Assembly: GCF_004785665.1 (NCBI RefSeq)
Contig: NZ_SRPJ01000001.1
Location: 310,001-374,000, forward strand
Length of the DNA stretch: 64,000 nt
Direction of reading: 5' to 3'
DNA from: Staphylococcus pragensis
GTDB lineage: Bacteria; Bacillota; Bacilli; Staphylococcales; Staphylococcaceae
Shown: positions 19,594-29,996 of the stretch, in pieces
Position numbering within the stretch: the stretch's first letter is position 1
How the letters are laid out: each line of letters begins with the position of its first letter
Made by a program: the position numbers and the translations under genes
Notes under the pieces: generated by a model
What the model was told of the DNA's origin: nothing
Databases searched by the model: none
What the model saw: the letters and a program-made list of their open reading frames with translations, nothing else

Positions 19594-20391
19594 TTATATT
19601 TTAGGCATTTTAGATTGCCAAAATTCGCCTTCAGGATAATCAAGTTTCTCAACTTTTTGTTGTAATGCAAGTTTTTTTAATTCTTTAGTAAGTAATTTTT
19701 CTGGCCACTCGTATATTGTTAGAAGTTCTTCCATAGTAACGAGTTGTTTCTTTTGAATATAATGTTCTAATTTAGGTGGAAGATTTTTTTCTATAGGCGT
19801 ACCCATTAATTCATTAATAATATAAGTATAAATATGATAAGGGTATAATCCTTCGACCTTTAAGCCTTCTTCATGTACATCTTCATTAAAGAATACTAAT
19901 GAGGGTGCTTGTTCAATTTCCATTTCACGTGCAATATGCAAGTCTACTTTTAAGCTTTCAGTAAGTTTATTCTTCTGTAAGTCTTCTTTGAAAACATCAT
20001 AGTCTAAACCAGCATTTTTTATGCAATCGCAAATCATCTTCTCAGTGATTATATCTCGTTTAGGAATAATTTCATTCTGCATTAAATGAATAAAGCGTTC
20101 CGCTCTTAGTCTTCCTTGCAATTCTGCCGCTTTATATGCTAAAGCAATATTGTCAAAGTCTGATGTACTTTGAGCTTGGCATTTGGTAAGCACTTTTAAA
20201 GACGGGTTTAATATATGTCTAATACGGATATATTGATTATATTCAATTCTTAACTTTGAAATAATCGCTGATAACTTGAAACAATCTGTATTAAACGGAT
20301 CAAAGAATGAATAAATTTCGATTTTATTTACAGGTGACAGATTCGCATCTTCACGACTATTATTGTCTACAATTTTCAGTTCTTCAGCCAT
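19594..20391 (-). CDS. yjbH: ClpXP adaptor YjbH (controls Spx)
   Basis: This 265-residue DsbA-like thioredoxin-fold protein delivers Spx to ClpXP. The N-terminal segment IEIYSFFDPFNTDCF corresponds to the redox-active region, where only one cysteine of the usual pair is seen. The conserved helix/strand pattern EIEQAPSLVFFNED follows. It is transcribed after the truncated haemoglobin gene with a 23-base gap, the conserved yjbIH arrangement. Its target Spx is encoded 5.4 kb away in this window. Confidence 0.93.
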   Translation of the reverse strand: MAEELKIVDNNSREDANLSPVNKIEIYSFFDPFNTDCFKLSAIISKLRIEYNQYIRIRHILNPSLKVLTKCQAQSTSDFDNIALAYKAAELQGRLRAERFIHLMQNEIIPKRDIITEKMICDCIKNAGLDYDVFKEDLQKNKLTESLKVDLHIAREMEIEQAPSLVFFNEDVHEEGLKVEGLYPYHIYTYIINELMGTPIEKNLPPKLEHYIQKKQLVTMEELLTIYEWPEKLLTKELKKLALQQKVEKLDYPEGEFWQSKMPKI

Positions 20392-20414
20392 GTTTTACTC
20401 ACCTTCAATTAAAT

Positions 20415-20780
20415 TTAGGAATTTACCATGTGATTAGCAGTTAGACGCAATCGTTCATATAAATAGTCTCCAACTCCAGCAGGAAAGTGGGCTTCTGTAA
20501 TTGCAGTGTGCATATTTTCTAGCCAAGCGTCACGTTCGAAAGTCGTTATTTTAAATTCCATATGTCTCATCTTCAACATGGGATGTCCATGTTCTTGTGT
20601 GTATAAATTAGGTCCCCCTAGAAATTGAGTAAGAAACTGCTTTTGTTTTCTGCTCGTTTCTTTAAAATCTCCAGGAAATAAATGATTGATTCTGTCATCT
20701 TTTTCAACGAGTGAATAAAAATGGTCAATCATGTCATATAGTGCTGTTTCGCCTATAACGTCGTACGGTGTTTTAGACAT
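20415..20780 (-). CDS. yjbI: Truncated haemoglobin YjbI
   Basis: This 121-residue group II truncated globin binds haem and probably oxygen or nitric oxide. It shows the start region DVIGETALYDMIDHFYSLV, the LFPGDF loop, and the F-helix histidine in MLKMRHMEF. I chose the ATG at 20780 because GGTGAT lies just upstream; the ATG at 20798 has none. It is the first gene of the yjbI-yjbH pair. Confidence 0.93.
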   Translation of the reverse strand: MSKTPYDVIGETALYDMIDHFYSLVEKDDRINHLFPGDFKETSRKQKQFLTQFLGGPNLYTQEHGHPMLKMRHMEFKITTFERDAWLENMHTAITEAHFPAGVGDYLYERLRLTANHMVNS

Positions 20781-20864
20781 AATATCACCAATTTCCATTA
20801 ATATATATCTAATATAACATGAATTTTTACATTTAAAAGTAATTTGACTTTTGACTATGTTCGC

Positions 20865-21449
20865 TTATGAATTAGCGTTTTGCGCTTTGTAATCAAAAAA
20901 GCGTTGAACTTTATTTTTAGGAATTTGATGTTTTAAATCGAATTGACCTAATAAGTGATTGAATTTTTCTAAGCCTTTTTCATAGTCTTGTACTTCGAAT
21001 TCTAATTCATAATCGGTTTTATCGAAATATTCACTTTTATCTAATACTAATAAATCATCTTGATATTGTGTTTCCATACGGTATGTAGTTAATGCGCCTA
21101 AGACAGTGAGTTCGTGTTCAGCCACTCCATAGTCGTCTAAGATATTTCTTATATCACTCGGTAAGTCAGATTTTGAGATTGCTAAATCGATTGAAGGAAT
21201 GATATCTACCATATGATTGTATTCTGTTAAGCCAACTTTGGCTGGCACTTTTAATGTCATTTCATAAGTGCCATTTTTTACACGGATTCTTAATGCTGAT
21301 TTATGGTCGCGCAGTTTGAAATCTGGTGTGTCGATATAATAATTTGTTTGCGTAAATGGTTCTGCATTTTCAAAAAAAGCAGCTTTAAATTTATCATAAG
21401 TTTGAGAATCTAATAATTGTTTAAATTCTATTTCATTATTTGTAGCCAT
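20865..21449 (-). CDS. CYTH domain protein (YjbK-like)
   Basis: This triphosphate tunnel enzyme family member has 194 residues. The N-terminal signature ExExK is EIEFK at about 6-10, followed by conserved ALRIRVK and ELEFEV strands whose charged residues line the tunnel. Family members hydrolyse inorganic triphosphate or bind phosphorylated nucleotides; the substrate here is unknown. AGGAG precedes the ATG. It diverges from the UPF0738-relQ operon. Confidence 0.9.
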   Translation of the reverse strand: MATNNEIEFKQLLDSQTYDKFKAAFFENAEPFTQTNYYIDTPDFKLRDHKSALRIRVKNGTYEMTLKVPAKVGLTEYNHMVDIIPSIDLAISKSDLPSDIRNILDDYGVAEHELTVLGALTTYRMETQYQDDLLVLDKSEYFDKTDYELEFEVQDYEKGLEKFNHLLGQFDLKHQIPKNKVQRFFDYKAQNANS

Positions 21450-21682
21450 GTGTTACTCCTCTATAAGCATGGTTTAATCATTATTGTCTTTCATTATGAG
21501 GGAGAAATTTAAAAATTTAAAGCAATAACCCTATTTCAGAGTAATTGAATCGAATATTCAAGGTAGCTATGAGAAAGTAGAACTTTAATAACTCAATTTA
21601 CTGTGGGTTTATCTTCAGTTCAGGCGTGTGTTATAAGGATAAATTATGTTAAACTAGGAAGGAATAATAAGGAGGAACAAGC

Positions 21683-22030
21683 ATGCGTATTTATGTAAAT
21701 GAAATTAAAATTAAAGACGATGGCATTTATTGCTACTCAGAGGATCCAACTGATGGATTAGTTGAAGTAGGACAAATGCTTGTTGATAGCGATAATTATG
21801 GATTTGCATACTTATTAGATGATGGTCAATCCTATTCGTATCTGATATTTGTCCAAGAAACTTGGTCGATGTTACATGAGCATCGAGATAAGAAAGTTGT
21901 CGTAAATGATGAGTTAGTATTAGAGCATTTCCAAGAGGAATTAGATTATATCTTGGAGAATGTTGAAGGAAATAATAACTATGGTAAGGAGTTTGTTTCA
22001 GCTGTTGAAGAAACTTTCGAACTAAAGTGA
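21683..22030 (+). CDS. UPF0738 family protein
   Basis: This 115-residue acidic protein is of unknown function. Sequence and position immediately before relQ match the UPF0738/YjbL family of staphylococci and bacilli. AAGGAGG precedes the ATG. The 16-base gap to relQ suggests co-transcription. No catalytic motif is visible. Confidence 0.85.
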   Translation: MRIYVNEIKIKDDGIYCYSEDPTDGLVEVGQMLVDSDNYGFAYLLDDGQSYSYLIFVQETWSMLHEHRDKKVVVNDELVLEHFQEELDYILENVEGNNNYGKEFVSAVEETFELK

Positions 22031-22046
22031 AGCGGAGTGAAACATT

Positions 22047-22676
22047 ATGAATCAATGGGATCAATTTTTAACACCATACAAACAAGCTGTTGATGAGTTA
22101 AAGGTGAAGCTAAAAGGTTTGCGTAAACAATATGAAGTTGGAGAACATGCCTCACCCATTGAATTTGTAACGGGCCGTGTTAAGCCAATTACAAGCATTA
22201 TTGATAAGGCAAATAAAAGGGGAATCCCATTTGATCGATTGCGTGAAGAAATGTACGATATTGCGGGGCTGCGAATGATGTGTCAATTCGTTGATGACAT
22301 AGATGTGGTAGTAAATATGTTGCGTCAACGTCAAGATTTCAAAGTCGTAGAAGAAAGAGATTATATTAACAATACTAAACAAAGTGGTTATCGTTCTTAT
22401 CACGTGATTATTGAATATCCAATTGAAACGTTAAATGGTCAAAAGGCTATTTTAGCGGAAATTCAAATTCGTACATTAGCGATGAATTTCTGGGCAACAA
22501 TTGAACATACATTACGCTATAAATATGATGGAGATTATCCTAATGAAATTCAGCATCGTCTTGAACGTGCTGCAGAAGCGGCTTATCTATTAGATGAAGA
22601 GATGTCTGAGATTAAAGATGAAATTCAAGAAGCACAGAAATATTATTCTCAAAAACGTGCTAAAAAACATGACTAA
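22047..22676 (+). CDS. relQ: Small alarmone synthetase RelQ
   Basis: This 209-residue stand-alone (p)ppGpp synthetase transfers pyrophosphate from ATP to GDP or GTP. It has only the RelA/SpoT synthetase domain (GRVKPITSIIDK, DIAGLRMMCQF, YRSYHVIIEYP, EIQIRTLAMNFWATIEH) and lacks the hydrolase HD domain. It forms an operon with UPF0738, nadK and an RluA-type gene. Confidence 0.96.
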   Translation: MNQWDQFLTPYKQAVDELKVKLKGLRKQYEVGEHASPIEFVTGRVKPITSIIDKANKRGIPFDRLREEMYDIAGLRMMCQFVDDIDVVVNMLRQRQDFKVVEERDYINNTKQSGYRSYHVIIEYPIETLNGQKAILAEIQIRTLAMNFWATIEHTLRYKYDGDYPNEIQHRLERAAEAAYLLDEEMSEIKDEIQEAQKYYSQKRAKKHD

Positions 22677-22689
22677 TGGGGTGTAGACG

Positions 22690-23499
22690 ATGCGTTATAC
22701 GATTTTGTCTAAAGGTGATTCTAAGTCCAATGCATTAAAACATAAGATGATTAACCATATGAAAGACTTCCATATGGTTGAAGACGCTGATAATCCTGAA
22801 ATTGTGATATCAGTTGGAGGAGATGGCACCTTATTACAAGCCTTTCATCAATATAGTCATATGTTGTCACAAGTAGCTTTTGTTGGTGTACATACAGGAC
22901 ATCTTGGATTCTATGCTGATTGGTTACCTCATGAAGTTGAAAAGTTAATCATTGAAATCACGAATTCAGAGTTTCAAGTTATTGAATATCCATTACTAGA
23001 AATTATTGTGAGATATAATGATAATGGATATGAAACGCGTTATTTAGCACTTAATGAAGCGACGATGAAAACTGAAAATGGCTCTACATTAGTTGTAGAT
23101 GTAGGTATCAGAGGCAAACATTTTGAACGCTTTAGAGGAGATGGATTATGTATTTCTACGCCATCTGGTTCTACCGCTTATAATAAAGCTTTAGGTGGGG
23201 CGCTCATTCATCCTTCGCTTGAAGCAATGCAAATTGCGGAGATAGCATCTATTAACAATAGAGTATTTAGAACAGTAGGTTCGCCTTTAGTGTTACCAAA
23301 GCATCATACTTGTTTAATTACGCCTGTTAATCATGATACGATTCGCACTACAATTGATCACGTAAGCCTTAAACATAAAAATGTGAATGCTATACAATTT
23401 AGAGTAGCTAATGAAAAAGTACGATTTGCACGTTTTCGTCCTTTCCCGTTTTGGAAAAGGGTGCATGATTCGTTTATTGAAAGTGAAGATGAACGATGA
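22690..23499 (+). CDS. nadK: NAD kinase
   Basis: This 269-residue enzyme phosphorylates NAD to NADP. The catalytic motif GGDGT (about 38-42) and the second nucleotide-binding stretch [15 protein letters not shown] are intact. The stop overlaps the next start as ATGA, so translation is coupled with the pseudouridine synthase gene. Confidence 0.97.
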   Translation: MRYTILSKGDSKSNALKHKMINHMKDFHMVEDADNPEIVISVGGDGTLLQAFHQYSHMLSQVAFVGVHTGHLGFYADWLPHEVEKLIIEITNSEFQVIEYPLLEIIVRYNDNGYETRYLALNEATMKTENGSTLVVDVGIRGKHFERFRGDGLCISTPSGSTAYNKALGGALIHPSLEAMQIAEIASINNRVFRTVGSPLVLPKHHTCLITPVNHDTIRTTIDHVSLKHKNVNAIQFRVANEKVRFARFRPFPFWKRVHDSFIESEDER

Positions 23500-24386
23500 G
23501 ATTTGTTTATGATATTGAACATGAAGAAACACTCAAATCATTTTTACAACGTCACCATTATTCTAAAAAAACAATTAGCGCCATTAAACTTAATGGCGCT
23601 TTAATTATAAATAAATTACCCGTCACTGTGCGTAAATGGATGCAACAAGATGATCAATTAGTTGTTGAGTTACCTCAAGAATATCCTAGTGAATATCTTA
23701 TTCCCTCTAGTACGCCGATTGAAGTAATCTATGAAGATGATTATTTAATAGTTGTAGCTAAGCCTATACAATTAAATAGTACGCCTTCAAGAGAACATCC
23801 CCATGATAGTTTAATCGAGCGTGTATTGTATTATCTAAATCATTCTTATCCTAAGCAAGATGAAGTTGATAACAGACATTCACAACAAAATATTGTGCCT
23901 CATATAGTGACACGCTTGGACCGCAATACTAGTGGTATCGTTATCTTTGCTAAACATGGACACATCCATCATTTGATGTCTACTATAAATGTAGATAAAC
24001 GTTATATTTGTGTATGTTATGGTAAGACCCAAGAAAACGGCATTATAGAAGCGCCTATTGCGCGAGATGATAATAGTATAATTACGCGAACTGTTTCACC
24101 AACAGGTAAATATGCCAAAACGTCTTACAAGACATTGAAGCACAACCAAAAAGCGAGTTTATGTGAAGTGGCATTGCATACAGGTCGTACGCATCAAATT
24201 AGAGTACATTTTGATTTTATTGGTCATCCTTTAGTGGGTGATGATTTATATAATGGAAGCCACCCTAAAATTAACACGCAATCTTTACAATGTTATAAAG
24301 TCAGGTTTATACATCCGATATATAATAAAGAAATTGAGATAAGCATTGATTATAAACGCTTAGAATACATATATAATATAATGTAA
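23496..24386 (+). CDS. RluA-family pseudouridine synthase (YjbO-like)
   Basis: This 296-residue enzyme isomerises uridine in rRNA or tRNA. An N-terminal S4-like RNA-binding region precedes the catalytic motif RLDRNTSG with the nucleophilic aspartate. A later conserved segment is [10 protein letters not shown]. It overlaps nadK by four bases. The RNA site modified cannot be read from sequence. Confidence 0.93.
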   Translation: MRFVYDIEHEETLKSFLQRHHYSKKTISAIKLNGALIINKLPVTVRKWMQQDDQLVVELPQEYPSEYLIPSSTPIEVIYEDDYLIVVAKPIQLNSTPSREHPHDSLIERVLYYLNHSYPKQDEVDNRHSQQNIVPHIVTRLDRNTSGIVIFAKHGHIHHLMSTINVDKRYICVCYGKTQENGIIEAPIARDDNSIITRTVSPTGKYAKTSYKTLKHNQKASLCEVALHTGRTHQIRVHFDFIGHPLVGDDLYNGSHPKINTQSLQCYKVRFIHPIYNKEIEISIDYKRLEYIYNIM

Positions 24387-24409
24387 TTTGTAAATAGGAG
24401 GGACGTCCC

Positions 24410-25795
24410 GTGTCGTCAGAAATAGAAAAACACGACAAAAATGAATTAGAAGAATATAATAAACGTCTACTAGACGATATTTTAGCGCAAGATGATATTG
24501 ATCGTTTCAGAGAAGAATTTCTAGCGATTCATGAATATGAACAAAGCGAGTATTTCGAGAATACAACCTCAGAGAACAGGCAAAAGATTTTTGAATTTTT
24601 ATCTCCAAAAGAAGTAGCTGAATTCTTCGATCAATTAGAAATGGATGAAGATGAATATGAAGATTTATTTGATACTATGGATGCGCATTATGCAAGTAAA
24701 GTGTTGGAAAATATGTCTTCCGATAATGCGGTAGATATTTTAAATGAATTATCAAAACCGAAAGTAGCAAGTTTACTTACGTTAATGCATCGTGATGAAG
24801 CGAATGAAATTAAAGACTTGTTACATTATGAAGAAGACACTGCCGGCGGTATTATGACTACCGAATATATTTCGTTAGATGCAGATACACCGGTAAAAGA
24901 AGCTTTATTGTTAGTAAAAGAGCAAGCGCCTGATGCTGAAACTATTTATGTTATTTTTGCAGTCAATACGACTGGACAACTTGTCGGCGTCTTATCTTTG
25001 AGAGATTTAATTGTTGCGGAAAATGATGCTTACATCGAAGATATTATGAATACACGTGTAATAAGTGTCGACGTAGCAGAAGACCAAGAGGACGTTGCGC
25101 AAAAAATGAGAGACTATGATTTTATCGCTATGCCTGTAGTAGATTATCAAAGTCATCTTTTAGGGATTATTACGATTGATGATATCTTAGACGTAATGGA
25201 TGAAGAGGCTAGTGAAGACTACTCACGCTTAGCCGGGGTTTCAGATATTGATTCAACAAACGATTCAGTAGTGAAAACAGCAACCAAACGTCTACCGTGG
25301 CTTATTATCTTAACGTTCTTAGGAATGATTACCGCAACCATTTTAGGAAGTTTCGAAGATACATTAGCTCAAGTTGCTTTACTAGCAGCGTTCATACCGA
25401 TTATCAGTGGGATGTCAGGAAATTCAGGCACCCAATCACTTGCGGTTTCTGTAAGAAATATTTCTACCGGGGAAATTGACGAGCAAAGTAAGTTTAAAGT
25501 TGCTTTAAGAGAAGCTGGTAGTGGATTTTTATCGGGCATTGTTTGTGCCACTATACTTTTTATAATAATTGTAATATTGTATCGTCAACCGTTTTTAGCA
25601 CTTATCGTTGGTGGCAGTCTAACTATCGCAATGACTGTAGGTACTTTAGTAGGTTCAATGATTCCATTAATAATGAATAAATTAAATATTGACCCAGCAG
25701 TAGCGAGTGGTCCATTTATTACTACAATTAATGATATTGTTAGTATGTTAATTTATTTCGGATTGGCAACAACATTCATGTCATATTTAACATAG
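24410..25795 (+). CDS. mgtE: Magnesium transporter MgtE
   Basis: This 461-residue Mg2+ channel has an acidic cytosolic N domain (about 1-140), a pair of CBS domains (about 145-270) that sense Mg2+, and five membrane segments from about 290. The pore stretch GNSGTQSLAV is seen. The start is GTG at 24410 with AGGAGGG upstream. It sits 23 bases after the pseudouridine synthase gene. Confidence 0.95.
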   Translation: MSSEIEKHDKNELEEYNKRLLDDILAQDDIDRFREEFLAIHEYEQSEYFENTTSENRQKIFEFLSPKEVAEFFDQLEMDEDEYEDLFDTMDAHYASKVLENMSSDNAVDILNELSKPKVASLLTLMHRDEANEIKDLLHYEEDTAGGIMTTEYISLDADTPVKEALLLVKEQAPDAETIYVIFAVNTTGQLVGVLSLRDLIVAENDAYIEDIMNTRVISVDVAEDQEDVAQKMRDYDFIAMPVVDYQSHLLGIITIDDILDVMDEEASEDYSRLAGVSDIDSTNDSVVKTATKRLPWLIILTFLGMITATILGSFEDTLAQVALLAAFIPIISGMSGNSGTQSLAVSVRNISTGEIDEQSKFKVALREAGSGFLSGIVCATILFIIIVILYRQPFLALIVGGSLTIAMTVGTLVGSMIPLIMNKLNIDPAVASGPFITTINDIVSMLIYFGLATTFMSYLT

Positions 25796-25804
25796 GGGGA
25801 CAAA

Positions 25805-27649
25805 ATGGAGTTCTTTTCTCTAGTAATTGTAGTTGTAGCAGCATTTTTTACACCCATCATTGTAAATAGATTAAATATTACGTTTTTACCTGTAGTAGTG
25901 GCTGAAATTATTATGGGAATAATAATTGGCCACTCATTTTTAAATATTGTTGAAAAGGATAGTGTACTTAGTATTCTTTCAACACTTGGTTTTATCTTTT
26001 TAATGTTTTTAAGTGGTCTTGAAATTGATTTTAGTACGTTTAAAAAGGATACACGTAACCGACAAGGTACTAATAAAAATGAAAAACATGTACCAAGTCA
26101 TCTTAATTTAGCTTTAACAGTATTTGCTTTTATCATGATTATTTCAATCATCCTAGCATACGCCTTTAAATGGTTAGGGCTTGTGGATGATGTCTTATTA
26201 ATGATTATTATCATTTCAACTATTTCATTAGGTGTAGTCGTACCTACATTAAAAGAAATGAACATTATGCGTACTACCATTGGTCAATTTATTCTACTTG
26301 TTGCGGTTTTAGCCGATTTAGTAACAATGGTCTTATTAACCGTTTATGGCGGTATCAATGGCAACAGTGGTAGCTCCGTATGGTTATCTGCTATACTGCT
26401 TGTCTTTACAGCTATTTTTTATATACTAGGTGTTGTCTTTAAACGTATGAAGTTTTTACATCGTTTAATTGGCGGAACAACACAAATAGGTATTAGAGCT
26501 ATTTTTGCGTTAATAATATTATTGGTCGCTTTAGCTGAAGGCGTTGGGGCTGAATATATATTAGGTGCTTTCTTAGCAGGTGTGGTTGTATCTTTACTGA
26601 AACCAGACGAAGAACTAGTACATACATTAGATTCGTTTGGATATGGTTTCTTTATTCCGATATTCTTTATTATGGTAGGTGTAGATTTAAATATTCCTTC
26701 TTTAATTAAAGAACCATCATTATTACTTATTATACCTGTGTTAATTTTAGCTTTTATTATTTCAAAATTAATTCCAGTATTCTTTATCAGACGTTGGTTT
26801 GATAGTAAGACAACGATAGCGTCAGCGTTCTTGTTAACATCAACATTGTCATTAGTTATCGCATCAGCAAAAATTGCAGAACAATTACATACTATTTCAT
26901 CTGAAATGTCAGGTATTTTAATATTAAGTGCGATTATTACCTGTGTGTTTGTACCTATCATTTTCAAAAAAGTCTTTCCAGTTCCAGATGAAGCGAATCG
27001 TAAAATTGATATTGCCTTAATTGGTAAAAACCAATTAACTATCCCAATTGTTCGAAACTTGTCACCACATTTATATAATGTGACATTGTATTATCGTAAA
27101 GATTTAGGTGATAAACGTAATTTACCAGATAACGTGACAGTGGTTGAAATTTCGGAATATGAAGAACATTTGTTAGAAAGACTAGGATTATTCGATCAAG
27201 ATATCGTAGTATGTTCGGCTAATGATGATAGCTTAAACCGAGATGTTGCTAAATTAGCTAAAGCACATGATGTGAAGCGAGTGATCTGCAGACTTGAAAG
27301 TAGTAGTGAAGATGATGAAATGAAAGCGGAAGGTATTGAAGTATTCAGTAACTTTATTAGTAATAGGGTCTTCCTTCAAGGTTTAATTGAAACACCGAAT
27401 ATGTTAAATATCTTAAGTAACGTTGAAACATCATTATATGAAATTGAAATGTTGAATCATAAATATGAAAATATACAATTACGTAATTTCCCATTTGGTG
27501 GCGATATAATCTTCGTGCGAATTATTCGCAATAACGAGTCTATAGTCCCACATGGTGATACACAACTTAGATATAAAGATCGTTTAATCGTTACAGGTTC
27601 TAAAGAATATGTAGATGAATTGAAATCAGAACTCGAATTTTATTATTAA
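25805..27649 (+). CDS. CPA2-type cation:proton antiporter with RCK domain
   Basis: This 614-residue protein has a Na+/H+ exchanger domain of about 12-13 membrane spans (1-390), an RCK/TrkA-N-like domain (about 400-510) and a TrkA-C domain at the end (RLIVTGSKEYVDELK). This layout fits KefB/YhaU-type K+ or Na+ efflux. It begins nine bases after mgtE, so the two cation transporters are probably one transcript. A terminator follows. Confidence 0.88.
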   Translation: MEFFSLVIVVVAAFFTPIIVNRLNITFLPVVVAEIIMGIIIGHSFLNIVEKDSVLSILSTLGFIFLMFLSGLEIDFSTFKKDTRNRQGTNKNEKHVPSHLNLALTVFAFIMIISIILAYAFKWLGLVDDVLLMIIIISTISLGVVVPTLKEMNIMRTTIGQFILLVAVLADLVTMVLLTVYGGINGNSGSSVWLSAILLVFTAIFYILGVVFKRMKFLHRLIGGTTQIGIRAIFALIILLVALAEGVGAEYILGAFLAGVVVSLLKPDEELVHTLDSFGYGFFIPIFFIMVGVDLNIPSLIKEPSLLLIIPVLILAFIISKLIPVFFIRRWFDSKTTIASAFLLTSTLSLVIASAKIAEQLHTISSEMSGILILSAIITCVFVPIIFKKVFPVPDEANRKIDIALIGKNQLTIPIVRNLSPHLYNVTLYYRKDLGDKRNLPDNVTVVEISEYEEHLLERLGLFDQDIVVCSANDDSLNRDVAKLAKAHDVKRVICRLESSSEDDEMKAEGIEVFSNFISNRVFLQGLIETPNMLNILSNVETSLYEIEMLNHKYENIQLRNFPFGGDIIFVRIIRNNESIVPHGDTQLRYKDRLIVTGSKEYVDELKSELEFYY

Positions 27650-27656
27650 AGTTTAG

Positions 27657-27695
27657 AAAAGGAGGTACATCATATGTTGGTGTACCTTCTTTTTA
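27657..27695 (+). terminator. Terminator after the antiporter gene
   Basis: AGGAGGTACA (27660-27669) pairs with TGTACCTTCT (27681-27690), followed by TTTT. The stem happens to contain a ribosome-site-like sequence and an ATG. Confidence 0.75.
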
Positions 27696-27824
27696 AATAA
27701 AACACTGATATTGCTTTATAAACCTTTATTAAGAATGGTAAAATATATTCATTAAAGTATTCTTTATTGTTTTAAACAATATGTTTACAGATTAAATAAT
27801 AAATGATTATAAGGAGTTATTCGC

Positions 27825-28595
27825 ATGATTAATCTTGAAAATAAAACATTCGTTATTATGGGTATTGCTAATAAACGTAGTATCGGATTCGGCGTTGCTA
27901 AAGTATTAGACCAATTAGGTGCTAAGTTAGTATTTACATATCGTAAAGATCGTAGCCGTAAAGAATTAGAAAAATTATTAGACCAATTAAATCAACAAGA
28001 TCCAAAATTATACCAAATTGATGTCCAAAAAGATGAAGACGTAATAAATGGTTTCGCTAAAATTGGCGAAGAAGTTGGAAATATTGATGGTGTTTATCAT
28101 TCAATTGCTTTTGCAAATATTGAAGATTTACGTGGTCGTTTCTCTGAAACATCTCGCGAAGGTTTCTTATTAGCTCAAGATATTAGTTCATATTCATTAA
28201 CTATCGTTGCGCACGAAGCTAAAAAGATCATGCCAAATGGCGGTAGTATCGTAGCTACAACTTATTTAGGTGGCGAGTTTGCTGTTCAAAACTATAACGT
28301 TATGGGTGTAGCGAAAGCTAGTTTAGAAGCAAACGTTAAATATTTAGCTTATGACTTAGGTCCAGATAATATCCGTGTTAATGCGATTTCTGCAGGTCCT
28401 ATCCGTACATTAAGTGCAAAAGGTGTTGGCGGATTTAACACAATTCTTAAAGAAATCGAAGAACGTGCACCATTAAGACGTAATGTTGATCAAGAAGAAG
28501 TTGGTAAAACAGCAGCTTACTTATTAAGTGATTTCTCAAGCGGTGTAACTGGTGAGAATATTCACGTAGACAGTGGTTTCCACGCAATTAAATAA
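27825..28595 (+). CDS. fabI: Enoyl-[acyl-carrier-protein] reductase FabI
   Basis: This 256-residue short-chain dehydrogenase performs the last reduction of each fatty-acid elongation cycle. It has the nucleotide-binding start FVIMGIANKRSIGFG and the catalytic Tyr/Lys in YNVMGVAKASLE. It is the target of triclosan-type inhibitors. AAGGAG precedes the ATG. It stands alone between two non-coding regions. Confidence 0.97.
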   Translation: MINLENKTFVIMGIANKRSIGFGVAKVLDQLGAKLVFTYRKDRSRKELEKLLDQLNQQDPKLYQIDVQKDEDVINGFAKIGEEVGNIDGVYHSIAFANIEDLRGRFSETSREGFLLAQDISSYSLTIVAHEAKKIMPNGGSIVATTYLGGEFAVQNYNVMGVAKASLEANVKYLAYDLGPDNIRVNAISAGPIRTLSAKGVGGFNTILKEIEERAPLRRNVDQEEVGKTAAYLLSDFSSGVTGENIHVDSGFHAIK

Positions 28596-28610
28596 TAGTA
28601 TGAGATATAG

Positions 28611-28820
28611 AGGCTGAGACAAATTAAAATGTCTTAGCCTTTGCTAATATATTGGCAGTAGCTGACTGGTTTGAAAATGCGCTTAAATCAAGCTTTTTTC
28701 AAATCTAGTCATCCTTGCCGGGGAGCGGGGCCCTAGCACGGAGAATTTCATTAAGAAATTCCACTAATAAAGCAAACTGGGGTTGAACGACGAAATTTAT
28801 TTAATGTCTGTCCCACTCCC
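28611..28820 (+). repeat. Structured dispersed intergenic repeat, right copy
   Basis: This copy is inverted relative to 63-271. It begins with the hairpin AGGCTGAGAC (28611-28620) / GTCTTAGCCT (28631-28640), which may terminate fabI. Inner stem GAATTTC (28743-28749) / GAAATTC (28755-28761) replaces the GACTTTC/GAAAGTC stem of the other copy with base pairing kept. The outer stem CCCTAG (28731-28736) / CTGGGG (28777-28782) pairs through a G-T. No gene is present in 28596-28910. Confidence 0.8.
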
Positions 28821-28863
28821 TTATTTTGTTTTGTAGTAAATGAAGTTTCCTATATATTGCAAC

Positions 28864-28899
28864 AAAAGCGCTACTCTATCAACATAGAGTAGCGCTTTT
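28864..28899. terminator. Strong bidirectional terminator before the AI-2E family gene
   Basis: AAAAGCGCTACTCTAT pairs perfectly over 16 bases with ATAGAGTAGCGCTTTT around a four-base loop. Confidence 0.92.
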
Positions 28900-28910
28900 C
28901 AGTAATACTA

Positions 28911-29996
28911 TTAATCTTTCACATCGCTGTTTGCTTTATCAATAATACGTTGACGGTATTTAAATATATTACTAGCAACCGTTTTAAGTACTGCATATAA
29001 AGGCACAGCAATTAAAATAAGTGTGAATCCACCTAAATCCCCAGCAGCTAAAATGACTACAATGATTGTAAGCGGGTGAATACTTAAAGATTTACCCATA
29101 ACATTTGGTGTGATGACGTTACCTTCAAGTTGTTGTGCAATTAAAGTAACGATACATACCCAAATGAACGTCGTTGGGCCATCAATTATACCTAGAATCG
29201 CGGCAGGTGCAAATGATAACCATGGTCCTAAGAAAGGAATTAAGTTTGCGAAAGCTGCAAATAATACAAGTAACGGCGTATAAGGTAAACCGATGATTGT
29301 ATATCCAATATATAAGATAATACCTAAGATAACACTTACTGTTACTTGACCTTGAATATAAGATTTCAAAGTAAAGTTTAAGTCTTTTAATAAATCAACT
29401 ACGAAGACTTTGCGTTCTCCTTTAAAGAATTTAGCAGTTGCAGGAATAAATTTTTCGTGATCCTTTAACATATAAATTAAGAAGAAAGGCACCATAACCA
29501 ATAAGAATATAGTAGAAATCAATGATGTTATGTAAGTAAATGAATTTGCTAAAATACCAGTCATACTATCACCAATTGATTTTACTGCAGAATTGATGCG
29601 ATTAGTCACATCACTAGGTAATTTATCCATTTGGTTAAGTGAGAAATTAATAATTTTTTCAGCCTCACGTTGTAATGTCGGCGTTGCTTTAATTAAATTA
29701 TTAACATTTGAAAGAATAATCGGTGCAACGAAAGCTACAATAATAGCGATAATTGCAATTAAACCAATAAATATTGTTAAAATACTCGCCCAACGAGGGA
29801 AGCCCCATTTTTCAAGGATGTTCTGGAAAGGTAAGCAGACATAGAATAAAAATCCGCTAATTAAGAATGGAAGGAATACAGAGCCAATAATTGTTGCGAT
29901 AGGGGCAAAGACGCTTTGTACTTCCATAAATAATTTAATTAGCACGAACAGAATGATTAGCGCAATCCCTGTTCGAAACCATACTTTGTTAAGCAT
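28911..29996 (-). CDS. AI-2E family (UPF0118) transporter
   Basis: This 361-residue membrane protein has about eight hydrophobic segments and the conserved C-terminal stretch IPFLGPWLSFAPAAILG typical of the family. Family members include Na+/H+ antiporters and proposed autoinducer exporters; the substrate is unknown. I chose the ATG at 29996 because AGGAGG (30007-30012) is upstream; a longer in-frame reading from a TTG at 30047 has no ribosome site. It is monocistronic. Confidence 0.9.
   Translation of the reverse strand: MLNKVWFRTGIALIILFVLIKLFMEVQSVFAPIATIIGSVFLPFLISGFLFYVCLPFQNILEKWGFPRWASILTIFIGLIAIIAIIVAFVAPIILSNVNNLIKATPTLQREAEKIINFSLNQMDKLPSDVTNRINSAVKSIGDSMTGILANSFTYITSLISTIFLLVMVPFFLIYMLKDHEKFIPATAKFFKGERKVFVVDLLKDLNFTLKSYIQGQVTVSVILGIILYIGYTIIGLPYTPLLVLFAAFANLIPFLGPWLSFAPAAILGIIDGPTTFIWVCIVTLIAQQLEGNVITPNVMGKSLSIHPLTIIVVILAAGDLGGFTLILIAVPLYAVLKTVASNIFKYRQRIIDKANSDVKD

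Noticed and set aside
21711-22064. 117-codon minus-strand frame opposite the UPF0738 gene
   Set aside because: It is a shadow of a recognised gene and shows no domain or ribosome site.
26419-26967. 182-codon minus-strand frame inside the antiporter gene
   Set aside because: It is antisense to a well-supported membrane protein, with composition expected from the opposite strand and no ribosome site.
27661-27699. Ribosome-site-like GGAGGT followed by ATG and eight codons after the antiporter gene
   Set aside because: The sequence is the left arm and loop of a terminator hairpin, and the frame is too short to be a gene.
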